Position numbers and translations under genes: made by a program
Source of the DNA: Planctomycetaceae bacterium
GTDB taxonomy: Bacteria; Planctomycetota; UBA1135; GCA-002686595
Length of the DNA stretch: 64,000 nucleotides
Reading direction: 5' to 3'
NCBI GenBank assembly: GCA_016125265.1
Contig: WGMC01000002.1
Span: 92,667-156,666 of the forward strand
Notes under the pieces: generated by a model
Database searches by the model: none
What the model saw: the letters and a program-made list of their open reading frames with translations, nothing else
Told to the model about the DNA's origin: nothing
In this document: positions 16,986 through 26,220 of the stretch, piece by piece
Layout of the letters: each line of letters starts with the position of its first letter
Position numbering within the stretch: the stretch's first letter is position 1

Positions 16986-17572
16986 CCCACGAAGAACAGG
17001 CTGATGTGGTACGCGACGAGCAGCGTGTAGGCGCCCGCGGACACCCAGAGCCCGAGGCGCGCGAGGGGAAAGTTCACGTGCATCGCGAGCACCAAGAGGG
17101 CCGCGGCGATCAGCGTGGACTTGACGGACACGAAGCCCAGGCGGCCCGTCGTCAGCATCCAATCGGCCACGGGGTTGAGCTCCCGACCGCCCGCTTGGAG
17201 GTGCACCAGCGTGAACCCGCTGTCGGCGATGTTCATCAGGGCGACCCAGCCGATCAGCAGGACGAGCCGGGACGAGTAGAGATCGACGAAGATCCCCTCG
17301 CGCTCCTCCTGGCGCCGCGCGGCGCGGCGACGGCCCTGTCCGAAGGCCCAGCGCGAGATCCGCGGCGTCGGCCGCGCGCGTCGGTCCGGGCCGCGCCAGG
17401 GCCGCTCCGCCACGGGACCGGGCGCGCCCTGAGGGGCGGATGCTGCCTCCGCGCCGCCCAGGTCGGGAGCTCGGCTGCCGCCGGTGCTGGTCTCCGGCCG
17501 TTGGGCGTGGGTCATCCTGGAGGGGGGTGTGGGAGGCCTGCCAGCCGGCGGCGACGGCGGACTCCCCCCCAT
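16982..17572 (-). CDS. DUF5658-like small membrane protein
   Basis: A 196-residue protein. The ATG at 17572 has a good ribosome site (GGGAGG, 5 nt before it) 12 nt after the preceding stop; an internal ATG at 17515 is the alternative. Residues 1-95 are Pro/Arg-rich and probably cytosolic. The rest forms three or four membrane helices with the N-x-x-D-x-x-x-T and E/ELNP signatures I associate with DUF5658. No enzymatic motif is seen. It is paired with the secreted protein at 17585-18931, inside the glycan locus, and its stop codon is embedded in repeat element A. Its role is unknown. Confidence 0.65.
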   Translation of the reverse strand: MGGSPPSPPAGRPPTPPSRMTHAQRPETSTGGSRAPDLGGAEAASAPQGAPGPVAERPWRGPDRRARPTPRISRWAFGQGRRRAARRQEEREGIFVDLYSSRLVLLIGWVALMNIADSGFTLVHLQAGGRELNPVADWMLTTGRLGFVSVKSTLIAAALLVLAMHVNFPLARLGLWVSAGAYTLLVAYHISLFFVG

Positions 17573-17584
17573 CGGCCCTCCCGC

Positions 17585-18931
17585 CTACTGCCCTTGACTG
17601 GCGCCCGTGTTCTTTTCCGCCGGGACGGCGCCCGCGGCCGAGCCAGCCGGCGTTTCGGTCGAAGGCGCCGGTTCCGGCTTCGGCGGCGGATCCCAGTGAC
17701 TGGCCCGCTCCGACGTCCGCCACAGCTTGTTCTCGTTCTGCCAGGGCAGCCGCAGGCTGTCGGGATCCAACGGCCCGAAGTCCTGGCGGACCACTTCGAT
17801 GTGGAACGTCTGGCGGGCCTCCGGACGCCAAATCGTGATGCCAGCGGGCAGCTCGACGGCGCGCGGCACCTCGAGGCGGCCCTCGTCCCACTCCTTACCG
17901 GGGTTCGCGGCCTGCCACTGTTCGCGCACCCGTTGGCCCCAGGCGGCTCGAATCTCCTCGGGGATCGGGATCTGCTGCCACACGTCGAAGTCCACGAGCA
18001 CCCACTGCACGGGCGTGCGCAGGTTCACACGATCGCCGTCGGTCACGTGGTACCGAAGCTGCCTGGGCAGTCCCGTTTCCCGATCGAGCCCGAGGTAGAA
18101 CTCCTGGCTCCACTCGTACTCGAGCAGGCGCAGCGACTCGCGGTAGCGCAGTTCGTAGAGGGCGGCGCGCTCGCCCTCGGCCGATTCCCCCTGCGTGGGA
18201 TCCTCGACCGGCTCCATGGCCGCCAGCGTGGCGTCCAAGGCCCGCAAGCCCAGCGGGAACCACAGGAGGCCGACGTCGCGCAGCGTCTCCGTGCGCACCT
18301 TCTGGATCGAGTCGGGCTCCCGTCCAAACGTGTCGCCCGCTTCGATCCAGGCGCGGTCGCCCCGGCGCACCACGCGGATGTACGCGGGGGCGTAACGCGG
18401 GGGGTTCTTGGAGATCGAAACCACCTGCTCCTCCACGCGGTATCCGTCGCCGTTGGGGAGATAGCGCCCGAACACCGGCACGCGGTGGTGGGGCCGCCAC
18501 TGGGCCTCCCGTTCCTTGGTCTCGAGACTCACGTTGACCCATTGGGTGAACAGGGCCTCGAACTGCACGCCGGGAACCACGTCCCAAAGCGGCACCACGT
18601 AGGCGAGGGCGTCGGCAGCCTCTTCGTCACCCAGCACGCCGGCCACGGAGCCGAGTCGGCGCTCCAACTGCGCCAGGACGGCAGCGCCCACGGCGGCGCG
18701 TTCCGGGTCCAGGTGACCGCGAAGGCGCGGGCGCAGGCGGTCCCTCTCGGCCTTCGTCAAACCCTTGCTCGACGGTGCGGCGCCCTGGCCGCCGCGGGGC
18801 GCGGGCGGACCGGCCTGCCCGCCGTCCTGGGGGGCCACGGCCGACGGGGAAGCGCCGCACAGGGCCGAGGAAGCGGGCACCGGTCCCAGCAACACGGCCA
18901 AGACCCAGAGGCAGACAAAGGAGCGTTTCAT
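17585..18931 (-). CDS. Exported protein of unknown function
   Basis: A 448-residue protein starting at the ATG at 18931, with GGAG 7 nt upstream. Residues 1-23 form a signal peptide (MKRSFVCLWVLAVLLGPVPA). A Gly/Pro/Gln-rich linker follows to about residue 60, then a long mixed domain rich in W, R and E with periodic ELRY/YxVxDGD strands, and a Pro-rich tail. I recognise no family. It lies between glycosyltransferases and is followed after 12 nt by the DUF5658-like gene, suggesting the two act together at the envelope, perhaps in glycan export or anchoring. Confidence 0.6.
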   Translation of the reverse strand: MKRSFVCLWVLAVLLGPVPASSALCGASPSAVAPQDGGQAGPPAPRGGQGAAPSSKGLTKAERDRLRPRLRGHLDPERAAVGAAVLAQLERRLGSVAGVLGDEEAADALAYVVPLWDVVPGVQFEALFTQWVNVSLETKEREAQWRPHHRVPVFGRYLPNGDGYRVEEQVVSISKNPPRYAPAYIRVVRRGDRAWIEAGDTFGREPDSIQKVRTETLRDVGLLWFPLGLRALDATLAAMEPVEDPTQGESAEGERAALYELRYRESLRLLEYEWSQEFYLGLDRETGLPRQLRYHVTDGDRVNLRTPVQWVLVDFDVWQQIPIPEEIRAAWGQRVREQWQAANPGKEWDEGRLEVPRAVELPAGITIWRPEARQTFHIEVVRQDFGPLDPDSLRLPWQNENKLWRTSERASHWDPPPKPEPAPSTETPAGSAAGAVPAEKNTGASQGQ

Positions 18932-19068
18932 CGGGTCTCCAGACTACCGCGCGCCCTCTCCGGTTCCCAAGCCCGCGGACTTCGGGGCCCTGCGACGTCG
19001 CAGAAGGAGCTGCGCGGGGGACCGCTCACGCCCGAGCGTACCTGGCTCGGCCAAGGGCGGCGGCGCGG

Positions 19069-20199
19069 TCACCGCCAGCGCTCCCCCGCCAGCACACGGC
19101 GGTACACGTCGAGGGTCTCGTCCACCATGCGATCCAGGCCGAAGTCGGCGCGCACTCGCGCCGCGCCCACTTCCCCCATCCGGCGGCGGCCAGCGGGGTC
19201 CTCGGCCAGAGCAACCATCGCGCGCGCCAGCGCCGCCGCATCGGCGGGCGGCACCAGGCGCCCGGTCTTGCCGTCGAGCACCACTTCAGGAACCGCGGAC
19301 ACGTCCGTGGCGAGCACCGCGAGGCCCGTCGCCATCGCCTCGAGGAAGACCAGTCCCAGGCCTTCCCACAGCGACGCCATCGTGAACACATCGCTGGCGG
19401 CGAGCAGCCGCGGCACATCGCGGCGGATGCCGGCGAACAGCGCGGGGCCGTGCACTCCCAGCTCCCTCGCCACGGCCTCCGCCCGCACACGGCCGTCGCC
19501 GAAGGGATCGTCGCCGACGAGCAGCAGCCGCAGGTCCGGGCGCCGCTCGCGCGCCTCCGCGAAGCCGCGCAGCAGGACGTCGTGGGCTTTCTGCGGCGCG
19601 AATCGCGCCACGCAGGTGAACACCACCTCGTGTTCGCCGATGCCGAGTTCGCGGCGTGTCTCTCGTATCGAGTTGGCTCCGGCCGCCGCGGCCGCTTCGA
19701 AGGGCGCAGGGTCGAGCCCGTAGTAGATACGCTCCTGGCGCACCCGCGGCACACGGCCGTACTGTTCGATGAAACGACCGACGTGGTCCGAGAGCACGAT
19801 CGTCACACGCGGCAAGCGTCCCACGGACCCGTGCACGAGCGAAACGAGCGGCCGCTTCAGCACCTGCTCGTCGTTGTGCTTGCCGCTGACGAGCCGCGCG
19901 CGCCGCCCCGCGAGCGTGGCGGCCACGGCCCCGAGCACATCGGCCTTCAGGAGGTGGGTGTGCACGAGATCGGCCCAGCGCATCTCGCGCATGAGCTTTC
20001 CGATCGCCGCGGGCCCGGAACCGACGGCCACGGCGCTCTTCGCACCGCTCCGCAGGAAGTCCTCGACGAGCGTGCCGTGCCCCTTCAAGTACGCGAGGCG
20101 CACCTCGTGACCACGCGCGCACTGGCCGCGCACCTGGGCCAAGAGGTGCATCTCCGCGCCACCCACGTCCAGGGTGGTGACCACGTGCAGGATCTTCAT
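19069..20199 (-). CDS. Family-4 glycosyltransferase
   Basis: A 376-residue GT-B enzyme with start ATG at 20199, overlapping the upstream stop as ATGA. It begins MKILHVVTTLDVGGAEMHL, the classic GGAE/GGxE acceptor loop of GT4, and has GLDPAPF at the linker, CVARFAPQKAHD in the donor domain and EGLGLVFLEAMATGLAVLAT with E-x7-E. A Rossmann-like LLLVGDDP strand is also visible. It is the third gene of the probable glycan operon after the initiating transferase. Confidence 0.88.
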   Translation of the reverse strand: MKILHVVTTLDVGGAEMHLLAQVRGQCARGHEVRLAYLKGHGTLVEDFLRSGAKSAVAVGSGPAAIGKLMREMRWADLVHTHLLKADVLGAVAATLAGRRARLVSGKHNDEQVLKRPLVSLVHGSVGRLPRVTIVLSDHVGRFIEQYGRVPRVRQERIYYGLDPAPFEAAAAAGANSIRETRRELGIGEHEVVFTCVARFAPQKAHDVLLRGFAEARERRPDLRLLLVGDDPFGDGRVRAEAVARELGVHGPALFAGIRRDVPRLLAASDVFTMASLWEGLGLVFLEAMATGLAVLATDVSAVPEVVLDGKTGRLVPPADAAALARAMVALAEDPAGRRRMGEVGAARVRADFGLDRMVDETLDVYRRVLAGERWR

Positions 20200-21335
20200 G
20201 CGCCGAGCACACCTTCGTAGAGCGTCACCAGGGCCCGGGCCATGGTGCGCTGGTCGTAACGGGTCGCCTGGAGGGCCGCGCCGGCCGCTCCCATGGTCGC
20301 GCGTTGGTTCGCGTCGAGGTCGAGCGCGAGTGCGAGCGCGCGCGCGAGGTCCGACGGGTCCTCGCGACGCGCCACGAAGCCGGTTTGGCCCTCGCGCACA
20401 AGCTCCCGCGCGCCATCGACATCCGTCGCCACGACGGGCTTCTCCGCGGCCATCGCCTCCAGCACGATGTAAGGAAGCCCCTCCCAGCGGGAGGGCAACA
20501 CCAAGAAGTCCACCGCGGCCAGGATCGCCGGAACGTCCGCGCGCCAGCCGAGGAAGTGGACCCGCGCGGCGATGCCGAGTTCGTCCGCGAGCGCGCGCAG
20601 CGCGGCCTCGTCCTCGCCATGCCCCACGACGAGGAGGTGCAGGCGCCGCGCCGGCTCCAACGCCATCGCGCGCAGCAACACGTCCTGCCCCTTGGCGACG
20701 TTCAGCAGTCCCACCACCGCGGCCAGGGGCACACCGGCGGGTACGCCGAGTTGTGCGCGATCGAGGGCCGAGGCGCCGCGCCAGGGCGACGCGTCGATGC
20801 CGTTGGGCACGACGACGACTCGCTCCGCCGGCACCACACCGGACGCGCGGATCGTCGCGGCCTCGCTCTCGCCCACGGCCACGATGCGATCCGTGCGCCT
20901 TCCGAGGTAGGTCTCGACGCCGCGGAAGATCCGCCGCTTGTGGCCGGAGAACATGGCCGAGAAGAGGAACGCAAACGTGTGCGGCGTGTGCACCCGACGG
21001 CCGATGCCGGTGCTGAGCGACGCGACGCGGCCAAGGGCGCCGCCCTTGCTCGAATGGGTGTGCACCACGTCGGGGCAAAGGCGCTTCAGCAGGCGGCGCA
21101 ACTCCAAGAGGTGCCTCGTGTCCGCCGCCGGGCGGATCTCCCGCACCATGGGGACCTCGTGCACGTCGACACCCGCCTCTCGCAGCATCGCGAAGTCGCG
21201 GCGGACCTCGGGCATGCGCAAGGCGGACGCGGCGACGGCCACGTCGACACCCTCGGCCCGCTGGGCCAGGGCCACGTCGCGAAGGTGACGCCGGGTGCCA
21301 CCGATCGTGGCCTCCATCACATGCAGAACGCGCAA
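20196..21335 (-). CDS. Family-4 glycosyltransferase with TTG start
   Basis: A 379-residue GT-B protein. No ATG lies at the expected N-terminus; the TTG at 21335 gives (M)RVLHVMEATIGGTRRHL, which has the right first strand and G-G-T/A-R-R-H acceptor loop, whereas the ATG at 21317 would cut into that strand. Further motifs are VVHTHSSKGGALGR, VPNGID at the linker and EGLPYIVLEAMAAEKPVVAT with E-x7-E. It begins 17 nt after the sugar transferase stop, so it likely adds the second residue to the undecaprenyl-PP-sugar made by that enzyme. Confidence 0.85.
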   Translation of the reverse strand: MRVLHVMEATIGGTRRHLRDVALAQRAEGVDVAVAASALRMPEVRRDFAMLREAGVDVHEVPMVREIRPAADTRHLLELRRLLKRLCPDVVHTHSSKGGALGRVASLSTGIGRRVHTPHTFAFLFSAMFSGHKRRIFRGVETYLGRRTDRIVAVGESEAATIRASGVVPAERVVVVPNGIDASPWRGASALDRAQLGVPAGVPLAAVVGLLNVAKGQDVLLRAMALEPARRLHLLVVGHGEDEAALRALADELGIAARVHFLGWRADVPAILAAVDFLVLPSRWEGLPYIVLEAMAAEKPVVATDVDGARELVREGQTGFVARREDPSDLARALALALDLDANQRATMGAAGAALQATRYDQRTMARALVTLYEGVLGA

Positions 21336-21352
21336 GGGACCCCGGGACGAAC

Positions 21353-23032
21353 TCAATGGGCTCCCGTGCCCTTCACCACGGCGAACACCGTCAAGAACAG
21401 GATCACGATGTCGAGCAGCATCGAGCGGTGCTCCACGTAGTAGATGTCGTAGTCGATGTTCTCGTGGATGGCTTCGTTGCGGGCGAAGGAGATCTGCCAG
21501 AGGCCGGTGATGCCGGGTTTGGCGCGCAGACGCTCCCGCTGCAACGGGCCGTACGTGGCCACGATGAAGGGCATTTCGGGACGCGGCCCGACCATGCTCA
21601 TGGTGCCGAAGAGCACGTTCAGAAGTTGCGGCAGCTCGTCCAAGCTGTAGCGCCGCAGGTACCTTCCGACACGGGTGATGCGCGGATCCTCGGGCGTCGC
21701 CGGAGCCACCGCGTCCCCCGAGAGGTGCAGGTACATGGTGCGGAACTTGTACATCTTGAAGGGTTTGCCGTCCTTCCCGATGCGCACCTGGCGGTAGAAG
21801 ACCGGGCCCTTCGAATCGCGTTTGATCAAGAGCGCCGCGACGGCAAACACGGGCGCCGTCAGCACCAACGCGACACTCGCGAGCAACAGGTCCAGAAGGC
21901 GTTTGCCGACGGCCTGCAGCGGGTTCTGGCGCCGGTCGGGCCGCGTGATCAGCGGAATCGAGTCCAAGTTCTCGATGCGCACACGTTGGCTCATCAAGTG
22001 GTAGAAGCGCGGCACGACGCGGTACGAGACACCGAGGGCCTCGAGGCGCTCCGTCACCCCCATCACCACCTCCTCTTCCTCCTCGGGCAGCGCCACGAAC
22101 ACCTCGCTGATGCGCAGCCGGGGGACCAGTTCCTCGAGTTCCGCGAAGGTGCCGCGCACGGTGGTGCGGTTGATCACACGCCCGACCTCGTCTTCGCGCG
22201 GCGAAACGAAACCCAGGAGGCGCAGGCCAAGGGTCGGCACCAATACGAACTTGCGCTGCAGCCAGAGGGCAGTCGGCCCGGTGCCGATGATCAGCGAGTT
22301 GCGACTGCCGATGCCCTGGCGGTGCAGGTTCTGGATGAACTTGAAGGAGAAGAAGCGGCTGACCGTCGTGAAGAAACCGATCAGCAAGAACGTGACGAGG
22401 ATCGTGACACGCGAAAACGCGTTGGGATCGATGTTGAGGTCCACCATCCGGTGCAGTTGCACCAGGGGGCCGAGCACACCGCCTTCGGGCGCCTGCCCGG
22501 TGGTGCGCAGCAACACCGTCAGCGTCAACATCACGAAGAACGACACCACCGTGCTCTTGGCGATGGCCTTGAACTCCTCGACGTTCAGAAGGCTCTTCAC
22601 CGGGCTGTACATGCCGAACCCGTGGAACGTCACGAGGCACACGGCTGCCACCAGCGCCCAGACCTCGCGGTACACGGTCCAGGGCAGCTCCGAACCCAGG
22701 CCGCCCACCCGCTGCCCGACCAGGAAACCCACCAGACAGGCGACCAGGATCACCCCCAGGTCGACCACGACCTGGACGGTCAGCATCAGCGACTCGAAGT
22801 GCCGGCGCACGAAGCCCCCCATTCCGCGCTCGCGCGGGCGGGGTTGCACGGCGTTCTCCGCCGGGGGCGTCGGTGTTTGGGGGGACAAGGGGGCGGGGCC
22901 GGAGGGCCCGGGTCTGAAGGGCGCCGCGGCGGCCGGTGGAGCTTGGCCAGACGGAGTTGGACCCTTCCAAGGTACCGCCGCGCCGGGCCGCGGGCGGAGT
23001 CCCGGGGCCGCGCTCCCCCTAGGAATGGGCAC
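21353..23032 (-). CDS. Polyprenyl-phosphate sugar-1-phosphate transferase, glycan-initiating
   Basis: Up to 559 residues if the GTG at 23032 is used; the ATG at 22822 would remove a Pro/Ala-rich cytosolic tail of 70 residues and is a fair alternative. Four or five membrane helices (residues about 80-230), a CoA-binding-3-like Rossmann domain (240-340) and a C-terminal bacterial sugar transferase domain (370-555) follow. The last has KRLLD, FYRQVRIGKDGKPF, FRTM, DELPQLLNVL, MVGPRPE and KPGITGLWQ, the full PF02397 set. It transfers a sugar phosphate from a UDP-sugar to undecaprenyl phosphate, starting glycan assembly. It is the first gene of the polysaccharide run. Confidence 0.9.
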   Translation of the reverse strand: MPIPRGSAAPGLRPRPGAAVPWKGPTPSGQAPPAAAAPFRPGPSGPAPLSPQTPTPPAENAVQPRPRERGMGGFVRRHFESLMLTVQVVVDLGVILVACLVGFLVGQRVGGLGSELPWTVYREVWALVAAVCLVTFHGFGMYSPVKSLLNVEEFKAIAKSTVVSFFVMLTLTVLLRTTGQAPEGGVLGPLVQLHRMVDLNIDPNAFSRVTILVTFLLIGFFTTVSRFFSFKFIQNLHRQGIGSRNSLIIGTGPTALWLQRKFVLVPTLGLRLLGFVSPREDEVGRVINRTTVRGTFAELEELVPRLRISEVFVALPEEEEEVVMGVTERLEALGVSYRVVPRFYHLMSQRVRIENLDSIPLITRPDRRQNPLQAVGKRLLDLLLASVALVLTAPVFAVAALLIKRDSKGPVFYRQVRIGKDGKPFKMYKFRTMYLHLSGDAVAPATPEDPRITRVGRYLRRYSLDELPQLLNVLFGTMSMVGPRPEMPFIVATYGPLQRERLRAKPGITGLWQISFARNEAIHENIDYDIYYVEHRSMLLDIVILFLTVFAVVKGTGAH

Positions 23033-23074
23033 GGAGCGGCCCGCCGCCGGAGCCGCGCGTCGGACGCCGGCGGG

Positions 23075-23740
23075 TCAGGTGCGGCCGAAGAGCCGCCCGA
23101 TCAGGTCCGGCACCGACGCGGCCGCTCGCCCGGCCTGGGCCGCGAAGTTGGCCTGGAAGTCCCGCCCTGCCCCGAAGCCGGCGCCGTCCGTCACGGCGCG
23201 CAGTGCGGCCCACGGCACCCCCGAAAGGGCTGCGACCCGGGCCGCGGCGGCCGTTTCCATGTCCGCCACGCACGGGCCCAGGAAAGCGCGCGCGAGCCGC
23301 AGCCGCCGCCACGGCGAGAGCACCGGTCGGTCCGCCGTGACGAACCATCCGGCCGGGCCCTCGACCAGCCCGCGCCACGCGGCGAGGATCCCGGGGTCGG
23401 CGGCCAGCTCGCGGCCGTCGCGCACGGCCAGGTCCGCCTGCACGGCGCGGGTGCAGTGCACGAGGTCCCCCACGGCGAGATCGCGCCGCAGCGCCCCGCA
23501 CACACCGGCCACGAGGATCGCCCGATCGGCGCCAGCCGCCACCAGGAGCGCCGCGGCCCGCGCCGCGGTGACCTTCCCCACGCCGGCCACGGCCGTCAGG
23601 AGCTCCGCCCCTCCGACGCGGTGGCGGCGCAGCTCGAGCCCCCCCACCCACAACGGGTCGCCGCCGCCGCGGAAGGGGCCCAGCTCGTCCGCCATCGCCA
23701 CCACCAGCCCGAAGGCCCCGCCCGTCGCCCCAAGCGCCAT
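23075..23740 (-). CDS. Nucleoside phosphorylase/hydrolase (MTA/SAH nucleosidase family)
   Basis: A 221-residue protein with the PF01048 fold: VAGVGKVTAARAAALL (substrate and phosphate loop), ILVAGVCGAL, ADMETAAAARVA (the ME(S/T)xA ribose-binding motif with its key Glu) and RAVTDGAG with the catalytic-acid Asp. Candidates are 5'-methylthioadenosine/SAH nucleosidase, futalosine hydrolase of menaquinone synthesis, or the hopanoid-associated phosphorylase; sequence alone does not decide. Start ATG at 23740, 27 bp from the divergent start at 23768. It is 42 nt upstream of the sugar transferase and may share its transcript by position only. Confidence 0.72.
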   Translation of the reverse strand: MALGATGGAFGLVVAMADELGPFRGGGDPLWVGGLELRRHRVGGAELLTAVAGVGKVTAARAAALLVAAGADRAILVAGVCGALRRDLAVGDLVHCTRAVQADLAVRDGRELAADPGILAAWRGLVEGPAGWFVTADRPVLSPWRRLRLARAFLGPCVADMETAAAARVAALSGVPWAALRAVTDGAGFGAGRDFQANFAAQAGRAAASVPDLIGRLFGRT

Positions 23741-23767
23741 GGCCCGCTATGGTGACGCACCGAGCCG

Positions 23768-26128
23768 ATGCGCGCGAGCGATCCGATCTTCTTCGCGAGC
23801 GGCGCGGCCGCCCTCGTGTACCAGGTGGTGTGGGGCCGACTGCTCGCCCGGACCCTGGGGAGCGACGCATTCGCCACCGGATTGGTGCTCGCGCTCTTCA
23901 TGTTGGGCATGGCGCTCGGCGCCGAACTGGGCGCGCGGCTGGCGGCGCGATCCGCGCGGCCCCAGCGGCTCTACGCGGGGTTCCTGTTCGCGGCGGGAGC
24001 GTGGGCGGCCCTCAGTCCGTGGATGCTCGACGCGCTCGGCACCGTGGACGGCTGGTGGCCCCGGGCGCTGGCGGCGAGCCTCGTGCTGCTCGTCCCCACC
24101 GTGGCCATGGGAGCGACGTTCGCGCCGATGGGGCGCCTCGCGATTCCCGGGTCGCGGACGCTCGGCGCGGGCACCGCGAGCTTCTACGGCGCCAACACAC
24201 TCGGCGCCGCGTCCGGAGCCGTCGCCGCCGCGTTCCTTTTGCTGCCCAACTTGGGGTTCCCGGGAAGCCTGTGGGCGGCCGCCGGATTGGACGTCGCCGC
24301 GGGACTTGCGGCTCTGCTCTGGCTCGGCGGCGCCGCGCAGGAACCCGAGGCCCCCAGCCGCGCCGCCCGCACTCCCCTGGGTGTGCCGTGGCCGCTGCTC
24401 CTCGCGCCGCCGCTCCTCGGCGCGTCGAGCCTCGCACTCGAGGTGCTGTTCACGCGCATCCTCATCTCCCTGACCGGCGCGTCGATCTACGCCTTCGCCC
24501 TCGTGCTCAGCGCGTTCCTCCTGGGGCTGGGTCTCGGAGCCCGGCGGGGAGCCGCGTGGCTCGCCATCTGGCCGCCCAGGGTGGTGCTCGGCTTTTGCGC
24601 GTTTGGCTCGCTCTGGGCGGCGCTGCTCGGCGTTGCGCTCTTGGGTTGGCGCGCGGGAGTCGGCGATCTTTTCGCGCCGCTCGTCAACCTGATGCCGCGG
24701 GACGGCGACGTGGTGCGGCTGTGGGTCGCCCACGGGTTGCTCGCCGTCTTGGCGCTGGTTCCGACGGGCATGGCCTTCGGCCTGGCGCTGCCCGCTGCGA
24801 TGGGCGCGGCGAAACTCGTCGCGCCGAAGGCCGACGAGGCGCGCCTCCTGGGACGGCTCTACGCCCTCAACACCCTGGGCGCTGCGGTGGGAGCGCTCGC
24901 CGCAGCGTTCTACCTGCTGCCGTGGCTCGGACCTCGCTGGGCCTTCGCGCTGGCGCTCGCGCCCGCCCTAGTGGCTGCCCTGTGTTTGCCTTGGCCCGGC
25001 CCACGCCTGCGCGGCGCGGTCGGACTCGCGACCGTGGCCCTGGCGGCGCTCGTGTTGGCGCCGCGGCCCGCGCCGGGCGAACCCTGGCGTGTGCTGCAGA
25101 CGGCCCACGGACCGGTTTCGAGTGCCAGCGTCGACGAGAGCGGCGAGGGCCGGAATGCAGTGCGCTCCCTGCGGGTCGACGGCAAGGTGGTCGCGACGAC
25201 GGCGCCCGTGGACCGGCGCCTGCAGCTCGTCTTGGGCGCGCTGCCCGCGTGGCTCGGCGACGCGCCGAAGCGCGCGCTGGTGATCGGTCTCGGCACGGGC
25301 ATGACCGCGGGGGCGCTGCTGCACTTCCCCACCATCGAAGAAATCCGCATCGTCGAGATCTCGAGCGCCGTCGCCGAGGTCGCGCCGCTGTTCGCGGCGT
25401 GGAACGGCCAACTCCTCGAGGATCCGCGCACGCGGCTCGTGCTGGGCGACGGCCGGCACGCGTTGCGGCTGGTCGAACCGGGCAGTTTCGACGTGGTGAC
25501 CTCGGACCCCATCGATCCTTGGACACGCGGATCGGCGGACCTCTACGCGCTCGAACACTTCGAGGCCATGGGCCGCGCCCTGGCGCCGGGCGGCGTCGCC
25601 TCCCAGTGGCTGCCGCTCTACCAACTGTCGCCCGCCGACGTGCGCACCGTGGTCGCCACATGGTGCGCGGCGTTCGAACACACGGCCGCCTACCTGTCCG
25701 CCTACGACCTCGCCCTGATCGGCAGCCATCGGCCGCTGCCCACCGAGCTGCTCGCGCGGCCCTTGCCGCCGAGTCTCGTGGGCGCACTCGCGCCCCTCGG
25801 TCTGCGCTCCGCGGCGGAACTCGTCGCCCTCGACGTGGGGGGCACGGCGGAACTCCTGGCGTTCGCGGACGGGGAGCCGCCGATGCGGGAGGAGCGACCT
25901 GTGCTCGAGTTCCGCGCGCCGAAGAGTTTCCTCGCGGGGTACGCCACGGAGGCGCTGGCCTGGGCCGGTCGCGCGGAGTACGTGGAGCGGCTGCCAGGCC
26001 CGTCCCAGCCCGCCGCCCGGGAGCTGCGGACGCACTTGGCCCGTTTCCTCGCCGAACTGCCCGGCGGCTGGAGCGCGGCCGCGGAGCGCTACGGGGCCGC
26101 GCTGCTTGCTCCCACATCCCCGCCTTAA
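23768..26128 (+). CDS. Fused membrane transporter-like / spermidine-synthase-like protein
   Basis: A 786-residue protein. The first 430 residues hold about 12 membrane helices with repeated GANTLGAA / LNTLGAA motifs. The last 340 are a spermidine-synthase-type methyltransferase fold with VIGLGTGMTAGAL (about residue 505), a VEIS acidic strand end, GDGRHALR and TSDPIDPW. This fused architecture is widespread in planctomycetes and other phyla and its substrate is not established; polyamine export or membrane-linked aminopropyl transfer are guesses. In the catalytic loop the polyamine synthases have D-x-x-D/S-D; here DPIDPW keeps two Asp. It is divergent from the nucleosidase with only 27 bp between. 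Confidence 0.82.
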   Translation: MRASDPIFFASGAAALVYQVVWGRLLARTLGSDAFATGLVLALFMLGMALGAELGARLAARSARPQRLYAGFLFAAGAWAALSPWMLDALGTVDGWWPRALAASLVLLVPTVAMGATFAPMGRLAIPGSRTLGAGTASFYGANTLGAASGAVAAAFLLLPNLGFPGSLWAAAGLDVAAGLAALLWLGGAAQEPEAPSRAARTPLGVPWPLLLAPPLLGASSLALEVLFTRILISLTGASIYAFALVLSAFLLGLGLGARRGAAWLAIWPPRVVLGFCAFGSLWAALLGVALLGWRAGVGDLFAPLVNLMPRDGDVVRLWVAHGLLAVLALVPTGMAFGLALPAAMGAAKLVAPKADEARLLGRLYALNTLGAAVGALAAAFYLLPWLGPRWAFALALAPALVAALCLPWPGPRLRGAVGLATVALAALVLAPRPAPGEPWRVLQTAHGPVSSASVDESGEGRNAVRSLRVDGKVVATTAPVDRRLQLVLGALPAWLGDAPKRALVIGLGTGMTAGALLHFPTIEEIRIVEISSAVAEVAPLFAAWNGQLLEDPRTRLVLGDGRHALRLVEPGSFDVVTSDPIDPWTRGSADLYALEHFEAMGRALAPGGVASQWLPLYQLSPADVRTVVATWCAAFEHTAAYLSAYDLALIGSHRPLPTELLARPLPPSLVGALAPLGLRSAAELVALDVGGTAELLAFADGEPPMREERPVLEFRAPKSFLAGYATEALAWAGRAEYVERLPGPSQPAARELRTHLARFLAELPGGWSAAAERYGAALLAPTSPP

Positions 26129-26220
26129 GGCGACATCTCCCGGCGAAAGGGACGCCGCATCGGCCCCGCGAAGGGGCTATCCTCTTGGCGTCCCAAGGGC
26201 GCCAGGGCGCCCCTCCCCCC

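Noticed and set aside
15680..19723. 1347-codon open frame on the plus strand
   Set aside because: It runs antisense to four well-supported minus-strand genes and its translation is low-complexity Arg/His/Ala-rich. It is a product of high GC content, like many other long antisense frames here.
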